NCBI GenBank assembly: GCA_016795285.1
Contig: JAEUIC010000014.1
Coordinates: 43,715 to 107,714, forward strand
Direction: 5' to 3'
From: Planctomycetota bacterium
Lineage (GTDB): Bacteria; Planctomycetota; B15-G4; SIAN01
Length of the DNA: 64,000 nucleotides
Under the pieces are notes generated by a model. The model was not told the DNA's origin. It made no database searches and saw nothing but the letters and a program-made list of their open reading frames with translations. A program made the translations under genes and the position numbers. Below are positions 7,953 to 16,401 of this stretch, in pieces. Numbering within the stretch: the stretch's first letter is position 1; each line of letters begins with the position of its first letter.

Positions 7953-10400
7953 ATGTCGCTGCCCGAACCGACCGGCCTGCCCGTCGCGCAGCTGCGCTGG
8001 CGCTGCCAGCTGCCCGCCTCCGCCGTCGACGTCGCCAGCGATGAGCTCGACCGGCTCGGCCAGCGGCGCGCGCTCGATGCGCTGCGGCTCGGCCTCGAGA
8101 TCGACGCGCCGGGCTACCACGTCTTCGTCTCGGGGCTGCCCGGCACCGGCCGCGTGCAGGCGGTGCGCCGGCTGCTGGCCGGACTCGCCGATCGCTGCGC
8201 CGTGGTCGCCGACAAGGCGTTCGTGCACGACTTCGCCGATCCGGCGCGCCCGCGCTTGATCGAGCTGCCGAGCGGCCGCATGCGCCCCTTCGCGCAGCGC
8301 ATGGCCGAGCTCGCCACCGACCTCGTCGCCAAGCTCGACGCGCTGGCCGAGGACGAGGCGCACCTGCGCCGCCGCCGCCGCCTCGAGCAGGCGCTCGCCG
8401 AGGCGAGCAGCCGGCAGCTCGCGGAGCTGGCCGCGGCCGCGCAGCCGGCCGGCCTCTCGCTCTACGAGGTGAAGGAGCACGGCTTCACCCGCCCCGCGCT
8501 CGGCGTGGCCGACGGCGACGAGATCTTCCCGATCGAAGCGCTGCGCATGCTGGCGCAGCAGGGGCGCATCGCGGCGAGCCGCGTCGACGCCATCGAGGAG
8601 GCGGCGCGGCCGGTGCAGGCGCAGCTCGAACGCACCGTGATCGAGCTGCGGCGCGCCGCGCGCGCGCGCGCTCGCGAGCTCTCCGCCTTCGACCGCGACC
8701 AGGCGCGCGCCGTGGTCCACCCCGAGCTCGACGAGGTCGCGCGCGAGTTCCCCTTCGAACCGGTCGAGCAGCTGCTGGCCAACGCGGAGCAGTGGATCCT
8801 CGAGCGCATGGCGCGCCCGCAAGGGGAACGGTTCGCGCGCGCGCTGCGCCGCCGCCTCGCGGTGAACGTGGTGCTCGACCACGCCTCCCGCGAATCGACG
8901 CCCGTGGTCGTGGTGAACCACCCGACCATGGCGAACCTGTTCGGCTCGATCGACGTGCGCACCGGCCGCTCGGGTGCGCTCTTCGCCGACCACCGCTCGA
9001 TCCGCGCCGGCGCGCTGGTCGAAGCGGACGGCGGCTACCTCGTGCTGAAGGCGGGCGACGTGCTGGCCGAGGAGGGGGTCTGGTCGACGCTGCGCCGCGC
9101 GTTGAAGCAGGAGCAGGTCGAGATCGCCTCGCGCGAGCCGGCCCTCTCGCTCAAGCCGCAGCCGGTGCCGATCAAGGTGAAGGTGGTGCTGATCGGCGAG
9201 TCGGAGCACGAGGAGTTCCTCGAGGAGCACGACCCCGAGTTCCGCGCGATCTTCAAGGTGCGCGCCGAGTTCGACGACCAGATCGAGCGCACCGACGAGA
9301 ACGTCGCGCGCTACGCCGCGCTGCTGCGCCGCCTCGCCGCCGACGAGCGCCTCCTGCCGCTCGCCGACGACGCAGCCGAGGCGCTGCTCGAGGAGGCGGC
9401 GCGGCGCGCGGGTCGCGGCGGCGTGCTGACCACGCGGCTCTCGCCGCTCGCCGACCTGTCGCGCGAGGCGAACCTCTTCGCGCAGCGCGACGCGGCGCGC
9501 GCCATCGGCGGCGGCCACGTGCGCCTCGCGCTGGCGGCCGCGCGCGAGCGCGAGGACCTGAACGAGCGGCGCTTCCACGAGCAGGTCCGCGCCGGCACGC
9601 TGCTGTTCTCGACGAGCGGCGAGAAGGTCGGGCAGGTGAACGCGCTCACCGTGGTGACGACCGGCGTCTTCGACTTCGGCCGGCCGGCGCGCCTCACCGC
9701 GACGGTCGCCGCGGGCGACTCCGGCGTGCTCAACATCGAGCGCGAGGTTCAGCTCTCCGGCGAGATCCACGACAAGGGGGTCTTCATCTTGAGCGCGCTG
9801 CTGCGCGACCGCTTCGCGCAGAACCACCCGCTCGCGCTGGCGGCGAGCCTCTGCTTCGAGCAGAGCTACGGGCCGATCGACGGCGACTCGGCCGCCGCCG
9901 CCGAGTGGTTCGCGCTGCTCTCCGCGCTGGCGGGCGTGCCGATCCGGCAGGGCTTCGCGGTGACCGGCTCGCTGAACCAGAAGGGCGAGATCCAGCCGGT
10001 CGGGTCGGTGAACCAGAAGATCGAGGGCTTCTTCGACGTCTGCGCGCAGGAGGGGCTCGACGGCCAGCAGGGCGTGATCCTCCCGCGCCGCAACGTGAAG
10101 GACCTCATGCTGGCGGAGCGGGTGGTCGCGGCGGTCGCCGCCGGCCGCTTCAAGATCTGCGCGATCGACTCGGTCGACGAAGGGATCGAGCTGCTCACCG
10201 GCATGCCGGCCGGGACGATCGGCGCCGATGGCCGCTACCCGCGCGACTCGATCAACGGCCGCTGCGCCGACCACCTCTGGTTCCTCTCCGAAGCGGTGCG
10301 CGACGCGAAGGCGCCGCCGGAACCGCCGCCGGCGCACGGCGACGCGGCCGCTCCCGCGGCTCCGGCCGCTCCCGCTCCCCCGCCCGCCGAGACGCCGTGA
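7953..10400 (+). CDS. Lon-family ATP-dependent protease (YcbZ/LonH-like)
   Basis: This 815-residue cytosolic protease has an N-terminal AAA-type ATPase part and a C-terminal Lon proteolytic domain. The P-loop reads SGLPGTGR, an arginine variant that lacks the usual lysine, and the downstream strand is VEADGGYLVL. The protease domain shows the catalytic serine in DGDSAAAAEWFALLSAL and the catalytic lysine in VNQKIEGFF, preceded by TGSLNQKGEIQPVG. An Ala/Pro-rich tail ends the protein. The stop overlaps the next gene's GTG start by 4 nt. Specific substrates cannot be inferred. Confidence 0.88.
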   Translation: MSLPEPTGLPVAQLRWRCQLPASAVDVASDELDRLGQRRALDALRLGLEIDAPGYHVFVSGLPGTGRVQAVRRLLAGLADRCAVVADKAFVHDFADPARPRLIELPSGRMRPFAQRMAELATDLVAKLDALAEDEAHLRRRRRLEQALAEASSRQLAELAAAAQPAGLSLYEVKEHGFTRPALGVADGDEIFPIEALRMLAQQGRIAASRVDAIEEAARPVQAQLERTVIELRRAARARARELSAFDRDQARAVVHPELDEVAREFPFEPVEQLLANAEQWILERMARPQGERFARALRRRLAVNVVLDHASRESTPVVVVNHPTMANLFGSIDVRTGRSGALFADHRSIRAGALVEADGGYLVLKAGDVLAEEGVWSTLRRALKQEQVEIASREPALSLKPQPVPIKVKVVLIGESEHEEFLEEHDPEFRAIFKVRAEFDDQIERTDENVARYAALLRRLAADERLLPLADDAAEALLEEAARRAGRGGVLTTRLSPLADLSREANLFAQRDAARAIGGGHVRLALAAAREREDLNERRFHEQVRAGTLLFSTSGEKVGQVNALTVVTTGVFDFGRPARLTATVAAGDSGVLNIEREVQLSGEIHDKGVFILSALLRDRFAQNHPLALAASLCFEQSYGPIDGDSAAAAEWFALLSALAGVPIRQGFAVTGSLNQKGEIQPVGSVNQKIEGFFDVCAQEGLDGQQGVILPRRNVKDLMLAERVVAAVAAGRFKICAIDSVDEGIELLTGMPAGTIGADGRYPRDSINGRCADHLWFLSEAVRDAKAPPEPPPAHGDAAAPAAPAAPAPPPAETP

Positions 10401-11425
10401 AACGCGCGCTCCTCTGGTGCGTGCTGGCCAACGTGATCGGCGGCTCGACCTTCGCCGCGATGGCGGGCGCGCACGCCGCCGGCCTCCCCACCGTCACCTT
10501 CAGCTTCCTGCGCACGCTGCTCTCGACGCTGCTCTTCGCGCTGGTCGCGTGGCGCGCGGGAGTCCTGCGGCCGCGCTTCTCGGCGCGCGACTGGCTGCTG
10601 GTCGGCGTGGTCGCGGTGCCCGGCTTCGCGCTGCCGCTGATCCTCGGCATCCGCGGCGTCGCGCTCTCGACGCCCGGCCTCGGCTCGATCCTCGCGCTGC
10701 TCGAGCCGATCATGATCGTGCCGCTCTCGGTGCTCTTCCTGCGCGAGTCGCTGCCGCGCGCGCGGCTGCTCGGCATCGCGATCGGGCTGGCCGGGGCGCT
10801 GCTGGTGGTGCTCGGCGGCGCGAGCGGCGCGGAGGCGACCGCCGGCCTCACCGGCGAGGCGCATGCGGCGGCCGGCGCGGCGCACCGCGAGACGCTGCTC
10901 GGCAACGCGCTGCTGGCGATCCAGGGCAGCCTCTGGGCGCTCTACACGGTCGCCGCCAAGCCGCTCACCGCGCGCCACAGCGCCCTCTCGATCAGCACCT
11001 GGTCGACCGCGCTCGGCTGCCTCGCGATGGGGCTCTTCGCGCCGCTCGAGTGGAGCGCGACGACGCCGGCGGCGCTGCGGGCGGTGGCCGAATGGCTGGC
11101 GCTCGAGCAGGGGCCGGCGACGCTCGACGGCGCGCTCGCGGTCGGCCGCGCCTCGCTGCCGTGGATGGCCTACCTCGCGCTGTTCGGCAGCTTCTTCGGT
11201 GTGCTGCTCTGGAATGCCGGCCTCGAAGGGGTCGCCGCCAGCCGCATGGCCGGCTTCATCTTCCTGCAGCCGGCGGTCGGCCTCTTGCTCGACTACGCGA
11301 TGGGCGCGCCGCCGCCGGCGTTGCACGCGTGGCTCGGGCTCGGGGCGATCGCGCTGGCGATCCTCTTCGTCAGCCGCGAGCCGGCGCCGCGCCCGATGGC
11401 GCCACGAGGTCCCGCCAGTACCTGA
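10397..11425 (+). CDS. EamA-family (DMT) transporter
   Basis: This 342-residue integral membrane protein has about ten hydrophobic segments in two EamA halves. The first ends near LGIAIGLAGALLVVLGG, the second near AGFIFLQPAVGLLLDYAMG. DMT proteins usually export amino acids or metabolites; the substrate is unknown here. The start is GTG at 10397, forming GTGA with the stop of the protease gene. The last 56 nt overlap the end of the convergent redoxin gene. Confidence 0.85.
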   Translation: MKRALLWCVLANVIGGSTFAAMAGAHAAGLPTVTFSFLRTLLSTLLFALVAWRAGVLRPRFSARDWLLVGVVAVPGFALPLILGIRGVALSTPGLGSILALLEPIMIVPLSVLFLRESLPRARLLGIAIGLAGALLVVLGGASGAEATAGLTGEAHAAAGAAHRETLLGNALLAIQGSLWALYTVAAKPLTARHSALSISTWSTALGCLAMGLFAPLEWSATTPAALRAVAEWLALEQGPATLDGALAVGRASLPWMAYLALFGSFFGVLLWNAGLEGVAASRMAGFIFLQPAVGLLLDYAMGAPPPALHAWLGLGAIALAILFVSREPAPRPMAPRGPAST

Positions 11426-11864
11426 TCAGCACGAGCGGCCGCGCGAAGGCGATCGGGTGGAGCGCGGCCGCGCGCACGACGTGGTGGCGGTCGCCATCGG
11501 CCGCGAGCAGGAACGATGCGCGTGCCGCGAAGCGCTGCGGCCAGGCGACGCCGAAGGCGCGGGCGAGCGCGAGGTCGCCGTCGGAGAGCGCGTGGAGCGC
11601 GGCGCCCCCTTGCTCGTCGAGGAAGCGGCGCAAGTGGTCGCCCCCATCGACGCTCGAGACGACGATCGGCACGCCGGCGCCGCGCCACTCGGCGGCGACG
11701 GTCGCCAGCCCCTTCGCATCGTGCGCGCAGACCGGCGCTCCGGCGAGCGGCAGGAAGCAGAGCAGCAGGTAGCGCGGCGGCGCGGCGAGCGCCGGCTGCA
11801 GCCGCGCGAGGTCGAGCTGCGGCGCGCGGGCGCCGACTTCGAGCGGGACGAGGGCACCGTTCAT
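11370..11864 (-). CDS. Redoxin (peroxiredoxin/AhpC-TSA-like) protein
   Basis: This 164-residue thioredoxin-fold protein has LCFLPLAGAPVCAHDAKGL, which places a single cysteine where peroxiredoxins have the peroxidatic one. It continues with GVPIVVSSVDG and DLALARAFGV, as in the bacterioferritin-comigratory type. No second conserved resolving cysteine is visible, so it may be a 1-Cys type. ATG at 11864 overlaps the galK stop (ATGA), so it is coupled to galactokinase. Its 3' end overlaps the convergent EamA gene. Confidence 0.72.
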   Translation of the reverse strand: MNGALVPLEVGARAPQLDLARLQPALAAPPRYLLLCFLPLAGAPVCAHDAKGLATVAAEWRGAGVPIVVSSVDGGDHLRRFLDEQGGAALHALSDGDLALARAFGVAWPQRFAARASFLLAADGDRHHVVRAAALHPIAFARPLVLIRYWRDLVAPSGAAPARG

Positions 11865-13030
11865 CGCTCGATCACCTCGCCGGGCGCTTGCCCGAAGGCG
11901 AGCGGATGGATCTCGGGGCGCTGGCCGAAGCGCTGCTCGAAAGCCGCGACCACGTGGGCGCAGAACGACTCGACCACGCGCGGGTGGACCACGGCGAGCG
12001 CGCAGCCGCCGAAGCCGGCGCCGGTGAGGCGCGCGCCGTAGCAGCCGGGATGGCCGAGCGCGATCTCGTGCAGCGCGTCGAGGCGCGGCGTCGAGACCTC
12101 GTAGAGATGGCGCGACGAGAGGTGCGAGAGCCACATCAGCTGGCCGAACTCGAGCAGCTCGCCGCGCAGCAGCAGCTCGCGCGCGCGGCGCACGCGGGCG
12201 ACCTCGGTCACCACGTGGCGCGCGCGCTGGAACGGCTGCGGCTCGAGCTCGCCGCGCAGCGCGTCGAGCTGCTCGACCGTCACGTCGCGCAGGCAGGTGA
12301 TGGCGGGCAGGTGGCGCTGCAGCGTGGCGAGCGCCGCCTTCGACTCGGCGACGCGCTGGTTGAAGGCGCCGCTCTTCAAGTCGCGCCGCGTCATCGAGTC
12401 GAGCATCACGAAGGCGAGTCGGTCGGCCGGGAGCGGCACGTAGTCGAACCGCTCCTCCTTGCAGTCGAGCCAGAGCGCGTGGCCGGCGCGTCCGAGCGCG
12501 CTGGCGAAGGGATCCATGATCCCGCACCGGACGCCGACGTAGCCCGTCTCGGCGCGGAAGGCGAGGCGCGCCGCCTCGAGCGGCTCGAGCGGCGCCCCGG
12601 AGAGGGTCGAGAGCGCCATCGCGGTGGCGACCAGCAGCGCCGCACTCGACGACATGCCGGCGCCGGGCGGGAGGTCGCCGGCGATGGTCAAGTCGCAGCC
12701 CGGCAGCTCGCGCCCCGCCTCGCGGAGCAACTGTGCGACGCCCGCGGGATAGGCGGCGAAGCCGGCGTCGCCGGCCGGCGGCAGGGCGTCGAGGGCGAAG
12801 TCGTAGCGGCCGGGGAAGTCGGCCGAGGCGACCGTGAGGCGGCGATCGGCGCGCGGTCGGGCGAGCAGCGCGATGCCGCGGTCGATGGCGACCGGGAGCA
12901 CGCAGCCGCCGTGGTAGTCGATGTGAGCGCCGAGCAGGTTGACGCGGCCGCTCGCGAAGAAGAGGCGGCCGCCCGAGCGGCCGGTGGCGGCGGCGAACGC
13001 GCGGAGGCGCGAGAAGAGAGGGCGTTCCAT
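11861..13030 (-). CDS. galK: Galactokinase-type GHMP kinase
   Basis: This 389-residue cytosolic kinase is expected to phosphorylate galactose (Leloir pathway). The galactokinase signature GRVNLLGAHIDYHGG is at residues 28-42, the ATP loop is PPGAGMSSSAAL (about 130-141), and the C-terminal GHMP motif is LTGAGFGGCALAV. The aspartate in GIMDPFAS fits the catalytic base. The usual EHTDYN of the first motif is AHIDYH here, so a related sugar is possible. ATG at 13030 has GGAAG upstream. The gene is co-transcribed with the redoxin gene. Confidence 0.85.
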   Translation of the reverse strand: MERPLFSRLRAFAAATGRSGGRLFFASGRVNLLGAHIDYHGGCVLPVAIDRGIALLARPRADRRLTVASADFPGRYDFALDALPPAGDAGFAAYPAGVAQLLREAGRELPGCDLTIAGDLPPGAGMSSSAALLVATAMALSTLSGAPLEPLEAARLAFRAETGYVGVRCGIMDPFASALGRAGHALWLDCKEERFDYVPLPADRLAFVMLDSMTRRDLKSGAFNQRVAESKAALATLQRHLPAITCLRDVTVEQLDALRGELEPQPFQRARHVVTEVARVRRARELLLRGELLEFGQLMWLSHLSSRHLYEVSTPRLDALHEIALGHPGCYGARLTGAGFGGCALAVVHPRVVESFCAHVVAAFEQRFGQRPEIHPLAFGQAPGEVIER

Positions 13031-13202
13031 CGACGAGCTTCCGGGCGATTGCGGTCGCAGCGGGCCGCCGTTTCGGAGGGCTGCGCCCCGGGCGGAAGGG
13101 GTCGCGGGCGGAGCAGGGCGCACAATTGAGCGGCTCGGGTCGCGAAATCAACGTTGCAAGGGGCGCCGGCGCCGCTAGGTTTTCGGCCCGTTTCGTCGCG
13201 AT

Positions 13203-13280
13203 GGTGGGTGTAGCTCAACTGGTTAGAGCACCAGACTGTGACTCTGGGGGTTGGGGGTTCAAGTCCCCTCACTCACCCCA
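13203..13280 (+). tRNA. tRNA-His (GTG)
   Basis: The cloverleaf closes with a 7-bp acceptor stem (13204-13210 with 13270-13276), a D-arm with TAGCTCAACTGGTTAGAGC and anticodon GTG at 13238-13240. The T-arm is GGGGGTTCAAGTCCCC. It shows the histidine hallmarks: an extra G at -1 (13203) opposite discriminator C (13277). CCA is encoded at 13278-13280. Confidence 0.97.
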
Positions 13281-13372
13281 TGCGACTTCTCTCCGGCCCT
13301 GCCGCGGACGTTCCGCGCGACCGCTCTCTTGATCTGCCCGCGCGCCGGAGTAACTTCTCCGCCTCGTTTCGC

Positions 13373-13449
13373 GCGCCCGTAGCTCAACTGGATCGAGCGT
13401 CGGGCTTCGAACCCGAAGGTTGCAGGTTCGAGCCCTGCCGGGCGTACCA
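13373..13449 (+). tRNA. tRNA-Arg (TCG)
   Basis: A 77-nt cloverleaf with acceptor GCGCCCG paired to CGGGCGT and anticodon TCG at 13407-13409 in loop CTTCGAA. The T-arm is GCAGGTTCGAGCCCTGC and CCA is encoded at 13447-13449. It reads CGA arginine codons. Confidence 0.96.
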
Positions 13450-13630
13450 GCCGTCCTCGCGACGGTTGGCCCTTCGAGTGCGGCGCGCGAGGCGACGCCG
13501 TCCGGCCGCTGCCGCCGGACGATCGCACGTTGGAAGCAGTTCGCGCCGTCGACGTTGGGCGGCACGGCTGGGTGGCACGGTTCGCAGTGGTTCGCAGAAG
13601 CAGTCGTTCGTTGAAGTCGTTGCTGAAGTT

Positions 13631-13706
13631 GCCCGCGTAGCTCAGTTGGTAGAGCAGGTGATTCTTAATCACCGGGCCCTAGGTTCGAGTCCTAGCGCGG
13701 GCACCA
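13631..13706 (+). tRNA. tRNA-Lys (CTT)
   Basis: A 76-nt cloverleaf with acceptor GCCCGCG paired to CGCGGGC. Anticodon CTT is at 13664-13666 in loop TTCTTAA, and CCA is encoded at 13704-13706. It is the third tRNA in a loose cluster separated by 90-180 nt spacers without genes. Confidence 0.97.
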
Positions 13707-13995
13707 CTTTCGGCTCTCTCCTGCCTCGCTCGCCCTGCAGTTCGCGGCGGCGCGGCAGCATCCTCCGCCGGGAAGTCGTCGCACCTCGGGATCGGTGCAG
13801 CGGCGCGACGGCTGGGGCTGGCCCTCGACGGGGCCGAATCGCGGGCGGGACTCCCGGGGGCGCTGGGCGCGGAGCGAACTCTTTTCGCGACGCGCGCGCC
13901 GCTTCCGACTCCATCCGGCGGCTCGGCTAATGATCGAATCGACGGCTCGACGCGCCGACGTTCGCGCGCCCTGCCTGGTGGCTCGGAGATCCCGG

Positions 13996-15339
13996 ATGGT
14001 TGCCGCTCGTTCACACCGCACCGCGCTCGCGTTCTCGCTGCTCGGCGCGCTCCTTCCTGCCGCCTGCAACCGCGGCGGTTCGCAGAGCCGACGCGTGGTC
14101 GGCGGACTCGCTGACTTCGGGGCGCTCGCCACCGACGGCGCTCGCCAGCGCTTCTGCGCGGCCGATCAGCTGAGCGGCCGGCTGCTGGTGATCGACCCGG
14201 CCGACGGCGACACCCTCTTCGACCTGCAGAGCATCGGCGGGAGCGTCGGCGGCCTGCTGCACGACCACTGCAGCGACAGCTGCTACACCGCCGTCAGCAG
14301 CCGCAACCGGATCGACGTCTTCGATCCCTCCCTCTACTTCCGCCGCTCCACCATCCGCCTGCGCGCCTCGCCGTTCGCGATGGCGCCGGGCGCCGGCGGT
14401 CGGCTGCTGGTCGTCACCAGCGCCGGCCTGATCGACCTCGATCCGAAGACGCTCACGCAGAACACGCTGCTGCCCACCGTCGAGCGCGACGCGCTGCTGG
14501 TCACCGACCGCGAATCGCGCTTCGCCTGCCTCGTCGAGACGTTGAACGGCGCCGCCGTCGTCAACCGCTTCGACTTGGCGAACCTCGCCGCCCCGCCGAT
14601 CACCAGCGCCACCGGCACGATGCCGGGCCGAGTGATCGCGGCCGCGCTCGACTTCGACGGCGAGCTGCTCTACGTCGCCACCGACAAGGCGCCGGGCATC
14701 CATCGCCTCGATGCGGAGACGCTGGCGCAGTTCGACACCATCGACGTCGGCGACGGCCTCTCCGGCATGGCGCTCTCGTCGACCGGCCTGCGCCTCTTCT
14801 ATTCGACGACCGGACCGCTCGTGGAGAGCGTCATCGTCGAGCCGCGCCTGCCCGGCCCGAGCGTCACCCTGCCCGACGTCCCGCGCGAGCGCGGCGTCGC
14901 GCTCTCCGCCACCAACCAGGAACTCGCCGTCTGGTCGGGAGATGGCTCGATCACCACCAACGGCATCTTCGAGTTCGTGATCCGGGCGCCCTCGATCCTG
15001 CGCCAGGGCGAGGCGGGCACGTTGACGCTCGAGGGGCGCCCCAACGCGCTCTACTTCCTCTTCCTCTCGGGCGGCCCGGCGCCGCTGCTGCTCGACAAGC
15101 CGAGCAAGCCCGAGCCGCGCCTGCTCGAGCTCTCGCTGGTGCTCGGCTACGCGCTGGTGGCGCAAGGGCAGCTCGACGGCGCGGGGCGCGCGACGGTCGA
15201 GGACATCGTCCCGCCCGGCCTCTCCACCGAGGCGATCGACTCGGTCTGGCAGGCGGCGCAGACCGACGCCGTCTTCCCGCCGCGCTACGAGCTCAGCAAC
15301 GCGATGTTCATCCGCTTCCTCGGCCCCGACTGCCCCTGA
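13996..15339 (+). CDS. Lipoprotein with beta-propeller-like repeats, function unknown
   Basis: This 447-residue protein has a lipoprotein signal with lipobox LPAAC around residue 20. The body has repeated short strands in the YVTN/WD style (GRLLVIDPADGDTLFDLQS, GELLYVATDKAPGIHRLDAE, GLSGMALSSTGLRLFYST), suggesting a propeller exposed on the outer face of a membrane. No enzyme motif is visible. ATG at 13996 is preceded by GGAG at 8 nt. It lies between tRNA-Lys and tRNA-Leu on the same strand. Confidence 0.7.
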   Translation: MVAARSHRTALAFSLLGALLPAACNRGGSQSRRVVGGLADFGALATDGARQRFCAADQLSGRLLVIDPADGDTLFDLQSIGGSVGGLLHDHCSDSCYTAVSSRNRIDVFDPSLYFRRSTIRLRASPFAMAPGAGGRLLVVTSAGLIDLDPKTLTQNTLLPTVERDALLVTDRESRFACLVETLNGAAVVNRFDLANLAAPPITSATGTMPGRVIAAALDFDGELLYVATDKAPGIHRLDAETLAQFDTIDVGDGLSGMALSSTGLRLFYSTTGPLVESVIVEPRLPGPSVTLPDVPRERGVALSATNQELAVWSGDGSITTNGIFEFVIRAPSILRQGEAGTLTLEGRPNALYFLFLSGGPAPLLLDKPSKPEPRLLELSLVLGYALVAQGQLDGAGRATVEDIVPPGLSTEAIDSVWQAAQTDAVFPPRYELSNAMFIRFLGPDCP

Positions 15340-15522
15340 TCGAGAGCGGTCCGCACCGAGCGAGAGGAGGGACCCGCGCAAGCCAGCGAGCGGAGCGGCC
15401 CGCCGAGCCGTGCAGCCGGCGTCCCGTCGCGGAGTTGATCCCGAGCGAGCGCGCCACGCCGCGCTCGCCGCTCGCGCTCGCCGATTGGCCGCGCGCCGTC
15501 GCGACGCCAGAATGCGCCGCGC

Positions 15523-15607
15523 GCGAGGATGGCGGAATTGGCAGACGCGCTGGACTTAGGATCCAGTGGGGCAACCCGTGGGGGTTCAACTCCCCCTCCT
15601 CGCACCA
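15523..15607 (+). tRNA. tRNA-Leu (TAG)
   Basis: An 85-nt class II tRNA with a long variable arm. Acceptor GCGAGGA pairs with TCCTCGC. Anticodon TAG is at 15557-15559 in loop CTTAGGA, the T-loop stretch is GGGGGTTCAACTCCCCC, and CCA is encoded at 15605-15607. Confidence 0.97.
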
Positions 15608-15706
15608 TGCGCGCCGCAACGAAACCGCGGGCCGACGCCCTGGGCGTGCGGCCCGCGATGAGATCGCCTCAGCAGGTCGGTCGAGACGTCGAGCTCGCGC
15701 CGCGCG

Positions 15707-16246
15707 TCAGATCCCGCTCCCACCGCGCGGCGGGCGCGGTGGCTTGCCGTGCGGCGGCGGCTTCGGCGGATCGCCCGCTGGAGGATCGCTCGGCGGCGGG
15801 GTGCCCTTCGGCGGCGGCGGCGGGCCGCCGTTCGGGCCATCGCCGGGCCCCCCGTCGGGCGGTCCTGCGGGCCGCTCGCCGGGCTTGCCGGGCCGGCCGC
15901 CCGGACGTCCGGGGCGCGGCCGTTGCGGCTTCTCGTTCGGCTCGCCGTCCTTCTTCTTCTTCGCTTCCTTCAGCGAGTCGAGGTAGGCCTTCACGCGCGC
16001 GCGGATCTGCTTCTCGTCGAGGCCCTCGGCGCGCCCCTGCTCGATGATCTTCTCGATCCGCTTCTCGACGCGCTCCTTCGCCTCGTCGCGCCGCCCCTCG
16101 CCGGGCTTCTCCTTGCCGCCGCGCGGCGGTCGTCCGTCCGGCTTGCCGGGCCGACCACCGGGCCGGCCACCCTGTGCCGACGCCGTTGCAGCGAACGCCG
16201 TGAGCAGCAGCCACACGGCCGCGCTCCTCGCGAGTAGACGCACCAT
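15707..16246 (-). CDS. Secreted low-complexity Gly/Pro/Lys-rich protein
   Basis: This 179-residue protein has a clear signal peptide (residues about 1-27, likely cleavage after ATASA). A Gly/Arg/Pro-rich segment and a charged helical centre (KERVEKRIEKIIEQGRAEG) follow, then a long Pro/Gly tail. ATG at 16246 is preferred to the upstream ATG at 16261 because GGAGAG lies 7 nt before it. No known domain is recognised; a disordered exported or cell-surface protein is the most that can be said. Confidence 0.6.
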   Translation of the reverse strand: MVRLLARSAAVWLLLTAFAATASAQGGRPGGRPGKPDGRPPRGGKEKPGEGRRDEAKERVEKRIEKIIEQGRAEGLDEKQIRARVKAYLDSLKEAKKKKDGEPNEKPQRPRPGRPGGRPGKPGERPAGPPDGGPGDGPNGGPPPPPKGTPPPSDPPAGDPPKPPPHGKPPRPPRGGSGI

Positions 16247-16401
16247 CGAGAGGCTCTCCATGAGGATGGGTGCCGGCGGGCGACGCTCGTCCACGCAGCG
16301 CCTCCAGGAACCCCGCTCCCGCCGCGAGGTTTCGCAGCGGCGCCTCGATCGACCAGCCCGCCGCCCCGTGCCCCGCCTCCCGCAGCGCGCCGCCCTCGCG
16401 C

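Noticed and set aside
13203..15607. tRNA cluster as an integration hot spot
   Set aside because: All four tRNAs are complete with CCA, no partial tRNA duplicates are seen, and the only gene between them is an ordinary lipoprotein.
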